Origin: Pollutimonas harenae
GTDB lineage: Bacteria; Pseudomonadota; Gammaproteobacteria; Burkholderiales; Burkholderiaceae_B
DNA length: 64,000 bases
Direction: 5' to 3'
Assembly: GCF_004153685.1 (NCBI RefSeq)
Contig: NZ_SDQD01000001.1
Coordinates: forward strand, 62,001-126,000
Both the position numbers and the translations under genes were made by a program. How positions within the stretch are numbered: position 1 is the stretch's first letter; every line of letters begins with the position of its first letter. Positions 42,301 through 50,539 of the stretch are shown one piece after another. Under the pieces are notes generated by a model. That model ran no database searches. It saw only the letters and a program-made list of their open reading frames with translations, and was not told the origin of the DNA.

Positions 42301-45143
42301 CCACCCCCGCCCACGCTTTGCGCCAGCACGCCGTGCGAGCCATCCCCCAATGTCGTCACTGACGTGCCACCCGTCAGGTTGACGCCAACGACACAATCAC
42401 CGGAGCCGCAAGCATTCTGGCCCGACCCACCGTTACCGCCCATGGCAGCCTGGAAATTGAATGAAACCGATACGCCCGTACCGGTCGGCATTGCCAGCAT
42501 GAGGTCACTGGCGCTGGCCGTGCCGCCGTTGCCGCCACCGCCGCCGATCGCCTGCGCCACAATCCCCATGGCGTCATTAGGTGCAAACGTAGCCGCATCA
42601 ACACCCTGGGGCGGCAAACCGGTGGTAATCCGGCTATTGTCCAAAGAAACTGTCACGTCGCTTGCCGAGCCTCCACTGCCGCCGCTGCCCCCCAACACAT
42701 ACGCTGCAGTAAAGCCCAGGTCGACGGTACTCGAAGATGCACTTCCACCGTTGCCACCGCCACCGCCTATGGATTGCGCCACAATGCCCGAAGCATGCGC
42801 ACCGCTGGTCGTGACAGATAACCCTGTGTGCTTGATGTTTACAGAACTGGCGCTACCGCCAGCCCCTGCTGAGCCACCCACCTGCAACGATATGACGTCC
42901 CCGAGCCCGTAACTGGTGTCGCCGCCCCCGTTGCCACCACCGCCCCCGATGGATTGCGCCAATATGCCTATGGCCTGGTCACCCAGCGTGGTGACGGACT
43001 CGGCCGCGGAACTTGCTGCGCCTCCACAGCTACCGTCATCTGAAATACAAACAGCGCCGCCATTGCCTCCGCCTTCGGCGCTACCACCGATGCCCACGGA
43101 GGCTAGAACAGAAAAGTTCATCACGTCGCCGCCATTACCTCCGCCGCCGCCCACCGATTGAGCCAGTACTCCCATACCATAATCACCCTGAGTACTGATG
43201 GTACCCAGGCCATGTATGCTCACCGTCGAGCCCGAACCACCCCCTGAGCCCGAGCCGCCCACGCCCGCAACCCCCAGGGCAGAGCCCCCGGTGCCACCAC
43301 CACCGCCTATGGATTGCGCCACGATCCCAGTAGCGGCGATGCCCAGCGTAGATATCTGGCCCGAATTGGAGATAGACACTTGCCCGCCTGTCGAGCTGGT
43401 GCTGCCTTCCGCACTGCCTCCTATGGCCAACACGGCAGTAGCCGAACCCGCCGCGCCGCCGCCACCGCCTATGGAATGCGCCACAATGCCGTGGGCGCTA
43501 TAACCTTGCGTAGAAATATTACCGCTATTCGCCACCGTGACCATACCGGCGTCTCCGCCTCCGGCGCCGTCACCGCCGAGTCCTACCAGGCCCGTAACCG
43601 CCACACCGCCCGCACCGCCACTACCGGCAATGGATTGCCCCAGTGCACCATAGGCGTGATCGCCACTAGTTTGAATAGTGCCATGCAAATCCAAAGTCAC
43701 CGTCTCGGCATTGCCACCATTGCCGCCATTGCCTGCCTGACCTCCCAGCACGCTAACAAAGTCACCGCCAGTACCCCCGCCGCCGCCCACTGAGTGGCCC
43801 ACGACTCCCGCTGCATAGTCGTTGAGCGTACTAATCTGTGTGCCTGCATCGGTACTTACCGCAACCTCACCCGCATTGCCTCCATAGCCACCACCTCCGG
43901 CCTGGCCCACCAGGGCACTGGCATCGCCACCGTCACCGCCCTGTCCGCCGACACTTTGCGCCAAGAGTCCGTACAGTGTTCCGCCAGACGTGCTCACACT
44001 GGCGTTGCCGGTAAGGTTAATGGTTGCGTTGTATGCCGACCCGCCATTGCCGCCCGTCTCGTCTTCAGGCGGCCCCTTACCACCATTGCCGGCGAAGCTC
44101 TGGGCCACCATGGCCGCGCCCTCCAGGCCAGAGGCGTTCACGATATCCATCGTTATATTGGCCGATGAATTCAACGTCACTATGCCACCACCACCTCCAT
44201 CGCCACCTTGGTCAGAGTTGTCATTGTCGGTTGAGCTGCCCTCCCCAGCCTGGGCTAAGCCACGAATCGCGTACATTTCGACCACACCATCCTCAGCAGC
44301 ATCCCAGTACATGCTGATGGGAGCGTTGTTGTTAATGGTGACCCTATTGGCATTGCCTGCAATTCCATTGTCGTTCCCACCCAAACCACCAATCGACTCA
44401 GCCAGTATTGCACCACCGTATCCCGGGCCCAAAACACGATTACTGGTAGAAGTACCCAGTGAAATAGCCTGTTCATTTGTAATAGTGACGTCGCCGCCAG
44501 AGCCGCCAGTGCCGCCAACCTGATCGCCTATCGCACCGTTGTTCTGATTCCCACCGGTGGCACCGACGCTCGATGCCCGAAGCGCAATGAACGGATTACC
44601 AACATAACCAAGAGTGCCGGTCAGGTTGATGACGCCCGAGTTCGTTATATTGATCGTCCCGCCGTTACCACCGCCGCCGCCGTATGAGTCGTTATTGTCG
44701 TTGTCAGTGTCACCCGCACCACCCAGTGACCTCGCATAGGTAATATGGTTGTAGTAATAGGTGCCGTCGCCTCCAAGCGTCATGGCACCATTATTCTGGA
44801 ACGTCAGGTTGCCGCCCTGGCCACCTCGGCCTTCATCCACACCCCGGCCACCTGTCGTGCTAATGAAGTAAACACTGTTTTCTTCGCCCGAGATAGTTGT
44901 CGTGTTGGAGATAACATAATCATCATTATTGGCATAGTCTATGTTCGTGCCTGCTATCCCATTCTTTTCATCACTTTTATCCACACCATCGGCCGAGGTG
45001 TACGATAAATCGTATGGCGTAGTTACAGTGTCCGCCAAGGCTGGGTAGGCTGCCAGCATCAGCGATGCGCCTAGTGACAGCGCCAGAACCAAATGGGCAT
45101 GACTATTACCGGAAGTTGCGACTGAATCTTTTGCTATTCTCAT
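38496..45143 (-). CDS. Giant glycine-rich autotransporter (type Va) adhesin-like protein
   Basis: 2215 residues from the ATG at 45143, which has AGGTGA upstream; longer in-frame starts are unlikely. A signal peptide ends near ...AYPALA. The passenger (about 40-1900) contains some twenty copies of a unit ending (V/L)AQSIGGGGGxGG, about every 60-100 residues, separated by beta-strand turns such as ISTQGDYA and TTLGDQA, a beta-helix pattern. The C-terminal 280 residues are the beta-barrel, ending in KVMVPF. Cysteine pairs occur near CISDDGSC and CGSGDC, which is unusual in a passenger. Probably a surface adhesin or biofilm protein. Adjacent LytTR regulator. Confidence 0.9.
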   Translation of the reverse strand: MRIAKDSVATSGNSHAHLVLALSLGASLMLAAYPALADTVTTPYDLSYTSADGVDKSDEKNGIAGTNIDYANNDDYVISNTTTISGEENSVYFISTTGGRGVDEGRGGQGGNLTFQNNGAMTLGGDGTYYYNHITYARSLGGAGDTDNDNNDSYGGGGGNGGTINITNSGVINLTGTLGYVGNPFIALRASSVGATGGNQNNGAIGDQVGGTGGSGGDVTITNEQAISLGTSTSNRVLGPGYGGAILAESIGGLGGNDNGIAGNANRVTINNNAPISMYWDAAEDGVVEMYAIRGLAQAGEGSSTDNDNSDQGGDGGGGGIVTLNSSANITMDIVNASGLEGAAMVAQSFAGNGGKGPPEDETGGNGGSAYNATINLTGNASVSTSGGTLYGLLAQSVGGQGGDGGDASALVGQAGGGGYGGNAGEVAVSTDAGTQISTLNDYAAGVVGHSVGGGGGTGGDFVSVLGGQAGNGGNGGNAETVTLDLHGTIQTSGDHAYGALGQSIAGSGGAGGVAVTGLVGLGGDGAGGGDAGMVTVANSGNISTQGYSAHGIVAHSIGGGGGAAGSATAVLAIGGSAEGSTSSTGGQVSISNSGQISTLGIAATGIVAQSIGGGGGTGGSALGVAGVGGSGSGGGSGSTVSIHGLGTISTQGDYGMGVLAQSVGGGGGNGGDVMNFSVLASVGIGGSAEGGGNGGAVCISDDGSCGGAASSAAESVTTLGDQAIGILAQSIGGGGGNGGGDTSYGLGDVISLQVGGSAGAGGSASSVNIKHTGLSVTTSGAHASGIVAQSIGGGGGNGGSASSSTVDLGFTAAYVLGGSGGSGGSASDVTVSLDNSRITTGLPPQGVDAATFAPNDAMGIVAQAIGGGGGNGGTASASDLMLAMPTGTGVSVSFNFQAAMGGNGGSGQNACGSGDCVVGVNLTGGTSVTTLGDGSHGVLAQSVGGGGGNGGDASVLSTSMGDGDSVQLTAGVSLGGQGGSSTDGSSHGGAVNVVLGDAGVAPVSVPPMTLPPSGTPLASSIVTYGNYADGVLAQSVGGGGGNGGLGSSNAYSLGGAISIKATVGLGGAGGGGGSGDTVTVTQNRNHTIQTLGSGSRGIVAQSIGGGGGASQGGTMALSAAVEGEGARLNVGVGMTGGNGGNGGTVNANTSGVIQTLGGDADGVMAQSIGGGGGLGGSIGADASSHSILDRIGSSMDNRARFSDEGGVYTFGVSVGGKGGEGGVGGTVNLYHAGKISTQGDWADGIVAQSIGGGGGAGGSASASGSKVAANIEVAVGGSGGSGNDGGPVNYIFSGDYDGAITTQGYSAYGVLMQSIGGGGGQGGDGSDQAAGTLTIGGSDGGGGGAGGSGGAIQSAVQPGAPGNWIAITTKGPESPALVAQSIGGGGGVGGAGNSTSSQRVGSHSINLSVGGQGGSAGNGGMVDLETGAAISTFGDRSYGMVVQSIGGGGGLGGAGTADNFASVSLGGRDNSSGDGSSVAVNLLPGTTIATAGLGAHAVIAQSIGGGGGVAGDVSLFFQLDPDAWGGSTGGEASSGNGHDVNVTVDGSIATTGDVSFGIVAQSISGGGGLGGDMAATYAGSNGGQATQAAGNVTVTQSGTIETLGYSSTGIFAQSAGPQGSGVVTVNVDGSITGGDGSGSAIWITGDNQNYLNTSPDSVIKALSNTAINYQSGAPVQQSKALAVSDIASASLSVNNSGRVYGNIQCSNGLGQVACDVNNRESGVLSDATLYEANIDNDGLVVIGKPGAFDTLSVTGDFNLNSAGILQADVDFDQLKSPRMVVLGDTHLDGQINTQPFTLLPDREVTVATLEGDIQGAPRAKDSPVIDYDARLDGKHVRVRAAGADFAAESMGLGPNQRAVAGHLQRAWDLGGNSAMSTLFASLDMGSRSGASAYGDMISDLSPGVSLAPAAQMHAGMSNFTGSMFSCPVFTGASALTGEQDCLWGQVTGRNTNQESRDDISGHSLDSVTYQFGGQREFQPNWFVGGSAAYQTATLSGDDNRVSGDGSSGYLGVVLKREAGPWVFSGGLGAGYGRYDIDRNLRIPNLQSTASSSPDVYGLAARLRVARTFTMGNFYVKPYLDLDANYTRMSGYDESRGDTHLTVQDSDQFIVGFSPMVEVGGRVELDDGAVMRPFAYAGVSFLSRDSYEVRASLQGAPAGSGDFETSMPMDDVVGRVGVGLQISNAGKVDFRLQYDGEFSSHAQSHSGTLKVMVPF
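40300..44130 (-). repeat. Protein-level repeats in the autotransporter passenger
   Basis: About twenty imperfect copies of a glycine-rich unit with the core AQSIGGGGGNGG. At the DNA level the copies differ at synonymous sites, so the repeats are old or diversified rather than a recent tandem expansion. GC-rich GGC/GGT runs make this the most biased coding stretch in the window. Confidence 0.75.
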
Positions 45144-45611
45144 TGAATTCACCTGGTTTTTTGGTGTGTTGCCGTGCAAAAGTTTCCCACCAAATAAACC
45201 AGGCTGAAATATTTTTTCGACGAAATAGCTGTTTGAGTCGTTGAAATTACATGTATTTGTTGACCACGGCAGACAAATGGGCGCACGATACATTTATCTA
45301 AACCACTTGAAGTGCTTTTATATTTTCTGCAGTATCTTTATATTTTTTGTGAACTCCAAAGTTCGTCTACAGCCTGTAAACCAGAGACATACTTCGAAGC
45401 AGCACATCATAAAACAACTCGACCGCTTGCAACTGAGCATCCACGTCGTCTACATAGACCTGGTCACTCGACAGCATCGGACTGGCTGGGCGCGCTTGAC
45501 CAGCCAATACCGACGGAAGACGCGAAAACAGTAGCCGCAGGACTGTAAAAGCAGTAAAACTGTCTGGCTGGATCATCAAACCATCAAACACTTACATCAA
45601 GGAGTGTTGAC
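45144..45611. promoter_or_regulatory. Intergenic region between autotransporter and CHRD genes
   Basis: 468 bases with divergent genes at both ends. AT-rich near the autotransporter, with TTTTTCGACGAA at 45213-45224 shared with the LytS/LytTR gap. No gene that I can support; small frames here have no family pattern. Both promoters must lie inside it. Confidence 0.4.
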
Positions 45612-46061
45612 ATGAGCATTCATGAATCTTTATCAGCATCAGCATTACGTCGAGCAGTCCTGGCAGCCAGCCTCGCCATAGGGGCCGGAACAATAAGCGC
45701 CGGTACCGCCATGGCAGCCGACAGCCAGCTTACGCTCAGCGGCGCCAATGAAATTCCTGCTGTGACGACTTCAGCCAAAGGTAGTGGCACAATCACCGTA
45801 GGTGACGACAAGACCGTCAGCGGCAGCGTCAAAACATCTGGCATCAGTGCCACCATGGCACATATACATCAAGCGCCAGCAGGCAAGAATGGCCCGGTAG
45901 TCATTCCCCTGGAAAAGAAAGGCGATAACGAGTGGGCCGTACCGGCGAACGCAAAGCTGAGCGATGCACAATACAAGTCATACAAAGAAGGCAATCTTTA
46001 TGTCAATGTGCATAGTGACGCTCACAAGGGCGGTGAAATTCGCGATCAGATCAAGCCTTGA
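45612..46061 (+). CDS. Exported CHRD-domain protein
   Basis: 149 residues: a long signal peptide ending GTAMAA, then a CHRD domain (LTLSGANEIPAVTTSAKGSGTITV...SGSVKTSGISATMAHIHQAPAGKNGPVVIPL...LYVNVHSDAHKGGEIRDQI). CHRD domains were named from chordin; the bacterial ones are extracytoplasmic and of unknown function. The conserved His residues (AHIHQ, NVHSDAH) hint at metal binding. Starts after AAGGAGTGTTGAC. Upstream of an SLC13-type permease, 39 bases on. Confidence 0.88.
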   Translation: MSIHESLSASALRRAVLAASLAIGAGTISAGTAMAADSQLTLSGANEIPAVTTSAKGSGTITVGDDKTVSGSVKTSGISATMAHIHQAPAGKNGPVVIPLEKKGDNEWAVPANAKLSDAQYKSYKEGNLYVNVHSDAHKGGEIRDQIKP

Positions 46062-46100
46062 GCGCCCTGCGTCTGCCATAAAAATCCTGCCTTCCCAGGT

Positions 46101-47867
46101 ATGACCTTAGACATCGTCGTAGTTCTCGTCATTGCTCTTGTGGCAGTGATATTGTTTGCCACCGAGAAGCTTCGTATTGATGCCGTAGCTTTACTGGTGC
46201 TGTCCAGCCTGGCTCTGACCGGCCTGGTCGACACAGGAGACGCCCTTAGCGGCTTCAGCAATGCCGCCACCATCACTGTTGCAGCCATGTTCGTACTTGC
46301 GGCTGGGCTGCAAAACAGTGGTGCGCTTTCAGGAATTGGCAACCTGCTGGGCAGCGCCAAGTCGCCGCTGCAGTTTCTTATCATGCTGTTCGCCATACTG
46401 GCCGTCATCGCGCCTTTCGTGAACAACACCGCCGTGGTGGCCGTACTCTTGCCCATCGTCATGGCCGCCACGGCCAGCATAGGCATGTCCGCTTCCAAGG
46501 CGCTCATTCCCTTGTCCTATGTTTCCCAGATGGCCGGGGTGTGTACCCTGGTGGGCACGTCGACCAACCTGCTGGTCAATGCCATGGCGCGCGATCTTGG
46601 CCACCCGGGCTTCACCATGTTCGAATTCACCTCCTTCGGTGTAATCTGCTTCGTGGCCGGCTGCCTGTATCTGCTCACGGTCGGACGCTGGCTGCTGCCC
46701 GAGGCACGCAACCCCGAACTGGTCGAGCATTATGAGCTGGGAAAATACATCACAGAACTGCGGGTCATGCCCGAGTCATCGCTAATCGGCACCTCAGTCG
46801 GAGAAGCCAAGCTTGGCGAAGAGTTCGGCGTTTTTGTCCTGGAACTACTGCGCGACAATCAAAAGGTCTGGTCACCTCGCTCCCAAACTTTGGAAGAAGG
46901 CGATATTTTGCTGGCACGTGGCGACTGGTCACAGTTGGACGAGCTGCGCAAGGACGCTGGGCTGGAAATGAACGCTGAATTCAAGCTTAAGCAGCACTCT
47001 TTCGAAGACGTCGAACAAGTTCTGGCCGAAGTCATGATTGCCCCCCAATCACGTCTCATAGGCAGCTCCCTGGGCATGTTGGATCCTGGCTGGCATCACG
47101 ATACGACGTCTCTGGGCATACACCGGCGCGGCCAGATCCTGAGAGAGGAGCTGCGCCACGTACGCCTGCAGGTCGGTGATATCTTGCTGATGCTGCTGCC
47201 AGAGTCCGGCATGGCGGGGCTCAGGAAAGACACCAACGTTATCGTGATGTCGGAGCGGCAACCCGATAAACCAGGAGGATGGCGAGCTCCCTTTGCGCTG
47301 ATTACCATGGCGCTGGTCATAGGCGTTTCGGCCATGGGTTGGGCACCTATCGCCGTAACCTCTTTAGTGGGCGCCGTAGCCATGACACTGGCAGGCTGCC
47401 TGGATGCCGAGGATGTCTACGACGCCATAGACTGGCGCATCATCATCCTGATGGGCGGACTGCTGCCTCTGGGCATCGCAATGAGCCAGACCGGGGCGGC
47501 ACAATTTCTCGTCGAGAACACCATAGGGCTGGTGAGTTCATACGGACCCACAGTGGTGCTGGCCGTTCTTTACCTGATGGCTTTGCTATTGACGGAGTTC
47601 ATGAGCAATGCCGCCGCTGCGGTGCTGCTTACCCCTATCGGCATGTCTACCGCCAAAATGCTGGATGTCGATGCCACACCATTTTTGATCGCAGTTACCT
47701 TTTCAGCTTCAACCAGTTTCACCACACCCGTAGGCTACCAGACCAACACCATGGTGTATGGTGCTGGCGGATACCGCTTCAGCGATTTCGTCAAAGTCGG
47801 TCTGCCGCTCAACCTGATCTTCTGGGCGTTGGGCGTAATATTCATCCCGATTCTCTGGCCTTTTTAG
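46101..47867 (+). CDS. SLC13/ArsB-superfamily permease with two TrkA-C (RCK) domains
   Basis: 588 residues. An N-terminal TM half carries PFVNNTAVVAVLLPIV and SYVSQMAGVCTLVGTSTNLLVN, the ligand hairpin of DASS-type transporters. Two cytosolic TrkA-C domains follow (about 205-285 and 295-375). The C-terminal TM half has FMSNAAAAVLLTPIGMS and SASTSFTTPVGYQTN. This is the SLC13-like permease design seen in bacterial sulfate or dicarboxylate carriers. Ligand not readable. It follows the CHRD gene by 39 bases. Confidence 0.9.
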   Translation: MTLDIVVVLVIALVAVILFATEKLRIDAVALLVLSSLALTGLVDTGDALSGFSNAATITVAAMFVLAAGLQNSGALSGIGNLLGSAKSPLQFLIMLFAILAVIAPFVNNTAVVAVLLPIVMAATASIGMSASKALIPLSYVSQMAGVCTLVGTSTNLLVNAMARDLGHPGFTMFEFTSFGVICFVAGCLYLLTVGRWLLPEARNPELVEHYELGKYITELRVMPESSLIGTSVGEAKLGEEFGVFVLELLRDNQKVWSPRSQTLEEGDILLARGDWSQLDELRKDAGLEMNAEFKLKQHSFEDVEQVLAEVMIAPQSRLIGSSLGMLDPGWHHDTTSLGIHRRGQILREELRHVRLQVGDILLMLLPESGMAGLRKDTNVIVMSERQPDKPGGWRAPFALITMALVIGVSAMGWAPIAVTSLVGAVAMTLAGCLDAEDVYDAIDWRIIILMGGLLPLGIAMSQTGAAQFLVENTIGLVSSYGPTVVLAVLYLMALLLTEFMSNAAAAVLLTPIGMSTAKMLDVDATPFLIAVTFSASTSFTTPVGYQTNTMVYGAGGYRFSDFVKVGLPLNLIFWALGVIFIPILWPF

Positions 47868-47877
47868 CATCGGCTGA

Positions 47878-49932
47878 CTAAAACTCCACCCTTGCCCCAG
47901 CCATGATGCTGCGCCCCTGGATGGGCGCCTCGCGAGCAATAAACGACGTATGGTTGTACGCGAGCTTGTTCAGCAGGTTGCTACCCTGCAGGTAAAGCAA
48001 ATAATCAGTGCCAGCCATCTTGCCTTTGTACGATACGCCGGCGCCCAATAAGCCATAGCCCGGAGTGCTTTCCTCGTAGCTTGCAATGCGGTCCTGGCGC
48101 AAGACCTGTGTGTACTCCAGGAAGCCACCCCATTGTCCCCAGCTCAGGTCGGTACGGGTACCGATACGTGCAGACGGAATACGCGGCAGATTGCCCCCGC
48201 CATCTCGCAGCTTGCCACGTACATAGTCACCGAATATGGATACCGACACATTGGGCGACAGCCTGTAAGACGCTTCGGCCTCCAGGCCTGCAAAGCTTGC
48301 ATCACCTTGCATGTATTCGATCAGGCGGAAATCCTCGTGCTGATCCAGTGTATTGCCGTAAATGTAGCCGTCGATCCGACTAAGGAAAAAATTAACCGCG
48401 AACCGCAGATCTCCATCGACCTTGCGCAACCCCAAGTCCAGAGTATGAGCAGTTTCCTTATCCAGGCTGGCGTTACCCTTTTCGTAGGTCAGTGTGGCAA
48501 AGTGCACGCCATTGGCATATAGTTCCTGCGCGTTGGGCATGCGCTGCGAGCGTGACACCGATAGCGTGGCGGCGTAGCCAGGGGTGAAGTTCCAGCTTGC
48601 GCCGGCCGACAGCGAGGTGGCATTGCCGTCATAGTCGGGCTGGCTGCCGCTTTCTGGGGTCACCGTCTGCCATTCATGCCGCGCGCCCAGTTCGAAGCGC
48701 CAATCATTCCCTTCATAGCTTTCCAGCAAGAACAAACCAGTCGACTGCGTATGGGTCTTGGGAATGAAATCCTCGCTTCCACCAAAAGACGCGAAGTCAT
48801 AGCGCGCAGCCTGCACGCCCATTACACCTTCCCAGGCGCCCACAGGCTGATGGCTCAACTCAAGTCTGCCATCGTATCCGCGATTCGTGAACGTCGTGCC
48901 CACCACACCGTCCTCACGCTCATCATGCCGATAATCGGTATAGCCGCCCCGAAAGCGCAGCTTGGAAAAGCCTGCGAAGGGGTCACGCAATTCACCCCTT
49001 ATATCCAGCCGCTCGCTACGCAGGTGTGCTGTCGCCGCATGCTCGCCGTCCTCGTGGTGATCATGATCGTGCTCTCCATCCTCGCCGTCATCATGACCAC
49101 CACAATGCAAGGTTGAGCCGTGCGGGTGGCAATCCTCGTACTCATGGCTATGGCCCGGCAAGCCGTAATCATCTTCACGATAGGAATAAGCCGCACCGAC
49201 ATAGCCCCGGCTTCCGATGAACGATAGGCCCACACTGCCGGTGGTACTGTCGGCATTGGAATTGGGTACCCGGCTCTCATCCCAATCGGCCACCCGATAA
49301 TCGTCGGCACGGCGCCTTGCTCCCTCAACGTGCAAGGCAATATTGCCTTCTCCGACGGTCAAACCTACCGCAGCCGCACGCTCTTTTGCCGCCGTCGCAC
49401 CCTGCAATTCGGCTGAACCGCTAAAGCCATCTTCCGGCACCTGTGTGGGAATCCTGTTATCCAGCACATTGACCACACCACCTATGGCACCCCCACCATA
49501 CAGCAGTGCGGACGGGCCGCGCAGCACCTCGACGCGACGCGCCAACAAAGTATCAACCGCCACCACATGGTCGGGCGAGACGCCTGAAGCATCCATCACC
49601 TCCGAGCCATCGCTCAGCACCTTGACACGCGGCGCAGTCTGTCCACGGATCACGGGCCTGCTTGCACCACCACCAAAGGTATCTGCATTCACGCCAGGCA
49701 GGCCCTCAAGCAACTCGCCAAGCGTGCCTCTCCGCTCCAGCACCAGCCGCTCTCCTTGCAACACACTGGCCGGCGTGGTCAGGCTGTCACTATCCAGGTC
49801 CAGGGGGTTCGCCGCCACCACAATGGGCGGTAGGCTCTGGACCTCCGTTTCTGGAGCAACCGCTTGTGCGTAAACAGAGGGTACAAACGCAATGAATAGT
49901 GCCAATGACGAATGGCGTGAGGTCGGTCTCAT
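47878..49932 (-). CDS. ZnuD-like TonB-dependent receptor with His-rich loop
   Basis: 684 residues from the ATG at 49932 (AGGA eight bases upstream). Signal peptide to SVYA-Q, plug with RRGTLGELLEGLPGVNADTFGGGASRPVIRGQ and RVEVLRGPSALLYGGGAIGGVVNV, and a barrel ending ARVEF. A surface loop near residues 265-310 is packed with His, Asp and Cys (HEYEDCHPHGSTLHCGGHDD, then HDHDHHEDGEH), the hallmark of ZnuD zinc receptors. A perfect 20-bp Zur-like palindrome lies 22 bases upstream. Imports zinc, perhaps also haem, under zinc starvation. Confidence 0.9.
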   Translation of the reverse strand: MRPTSRHSSLALFIAFVPSVYAQAVAPETEVQSLPPIVVAANPLDLDSDSLTTPASVLQGERLVLERRGTLGELLEGLPGVNADTFGGGASRPVIRGQTAPRVKVLSDGSEVMDASGVSPDHVVAVDTLLARRVEVLRGPSALLYGGGAIGGVVNVLDNRIPTQVPEDGFSGSAELQGATAAKERAAAVGLTVGEGNIALHVEGARRRADDYRVADWDESRVPNSNADSTTGSVGLSFIGSRGYVGAAYSYREDDYGLPGHSHEYEDCHPHGSTLHCGGHDDGEDGEHDHDHHEDGEHAATAHLRSERLDIRGELRDPFAGFSKLRFRGGYTDYRHDEREDGVVGTTFTNRGYDGRLELSHQPVGAWEGVMGVQAARYDFASFGGSEDFIPKTHTQSTGLFLLESYEGNDWRFELGARHEWQTVTPESGSQPDYDGNATSLSAGASWNFTPGYAATLSVSRSQRMPNAQELYANGVHFATLTYEKGNASLDKETAHTLDLGLRKVDGDLRFAVNFFLSRIDGYIYGNTLDQHEDFRLIEYMQGDASFAGLEAEASYRLSPNVSVSIFGDYVRGKLRDGGGNLPRIPSARIGTRTDLSWGQWGGFLEYTQVLRQDRIASYEESTPGYGLLGAGVSYKGKMAGTDYLLYLQGSNLLNKLAYNHTSFIAREAPIQGRSIMAGARVEF

Positions 49933-49953
49933 GAAAATTCCTGGCGAATAAAG

Positions 49954-49973
49954 TGTTATGTTATAACATAACA
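49954..49973. promoter_or_regulatory. Zur box (perfect 20-bp palindrome) between ZnuD-like and cupredoxin operons
   Basis: TGTTATGTTATAACATAACA is identical to its reverse complement and matches the proteobacterial Zur consensus (ATGTTATNNNATAACAT type). It is 22 bases from the receptor start and 131 from the divergent gene at 50105. Repression of the receptor by zinc-loaded Zur is strongly suggested; control of the other side is inferred. Confidence 0.82.
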
Positions 49974-50104
49974 TTCTTGTCTACTGACTATGTGCAATGC
50001 ATTTGGGGAACATGCAGCAACTCAACGGGAACGCAGACAACAATACCGTCCTCTAATGCGGTGAAGCCCGACGATTTACGTCGGCATCCTCTCAGGAGAT
50101 CACC

Positions 50105-50539
50105 ATGTTCAAGACGTTGTTATGTGCGGCCGCAACGGCTGCTTTTGCCTTAAGTCCAATCGGCGCCAATGCGCATGACGCAGGTACCAATGCATTGCTC
50201 AAAGCGCCACCCGCAACGCCTTACAAAGCAGTTAGCTCCCTAGTCAAATTACCCGACTTCCTTCCAGGCATAGGACAGCTTTACGTTGATCCCAAAACGC
50301 TTCCCGCCGGCCCCTTCCTGGCCTATGACCACGATGGGAAACTGGTCAGCACTATCTATATGATTCCGCTGTCGTTGATGAAAGCGGATATGAATCTTGA
50401 TAACCTGGGCGCTGCCGGCGCACCGGTAGACCATGTGGACGTCGTCTATAACGCCGGCCACCCCGGAGTAGAAGAACCGCACGTGCACGTTGTGCTGTGG
50501 CATGTAGCGGCTGACCAGGAAGCCCGGGTAGCCAAATGA
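50105..50539 (+). CDS. Exported His-rich protein (DUF5602-like)
   Basis: 144 residues: a signal peptide (MFKTLLCAAATAAFALSPIGANA), then a compact domain ending GHPGVEEPHVHVVLWHV, with four His residues in the last 25 that could form a metal site. Matches the DUF5602-type family in length and end motif, function unknown. Its stop overlaps the cupredoxin start (ATGA), so the two are co-translated. Divergent from the zinc receptor across a Zur box. Confidence 0.7.
   Translation: MFKTLLCAAATAAFALSPIGANAHDAGTNALLKAPPATPYKAVSSLVKLPDFLPGIGQLYVDPKTLPAGPFLAYDHDGKLVSTIYMIPLSLMKADMNLDNLGAAGAPVDHVDVVYNAGHPGVEEPHVHVVLWHVAADQEARVAK

Noticed and set aside
40300-44130. Regularly spaced repeats that might suggest a CRISPR or satellite array
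   Set aside because: The repeats are in frame within one protein, vary at synonymous sites and have unequal spacing.
39555-44523. Many long open frames on the plus strand inside the autotransporter gene (up to 307 codons)
   Set aside because: They are antisense shadows of the Gly-rich repeats (Pro-rich translations), without ribosome sites or family features.
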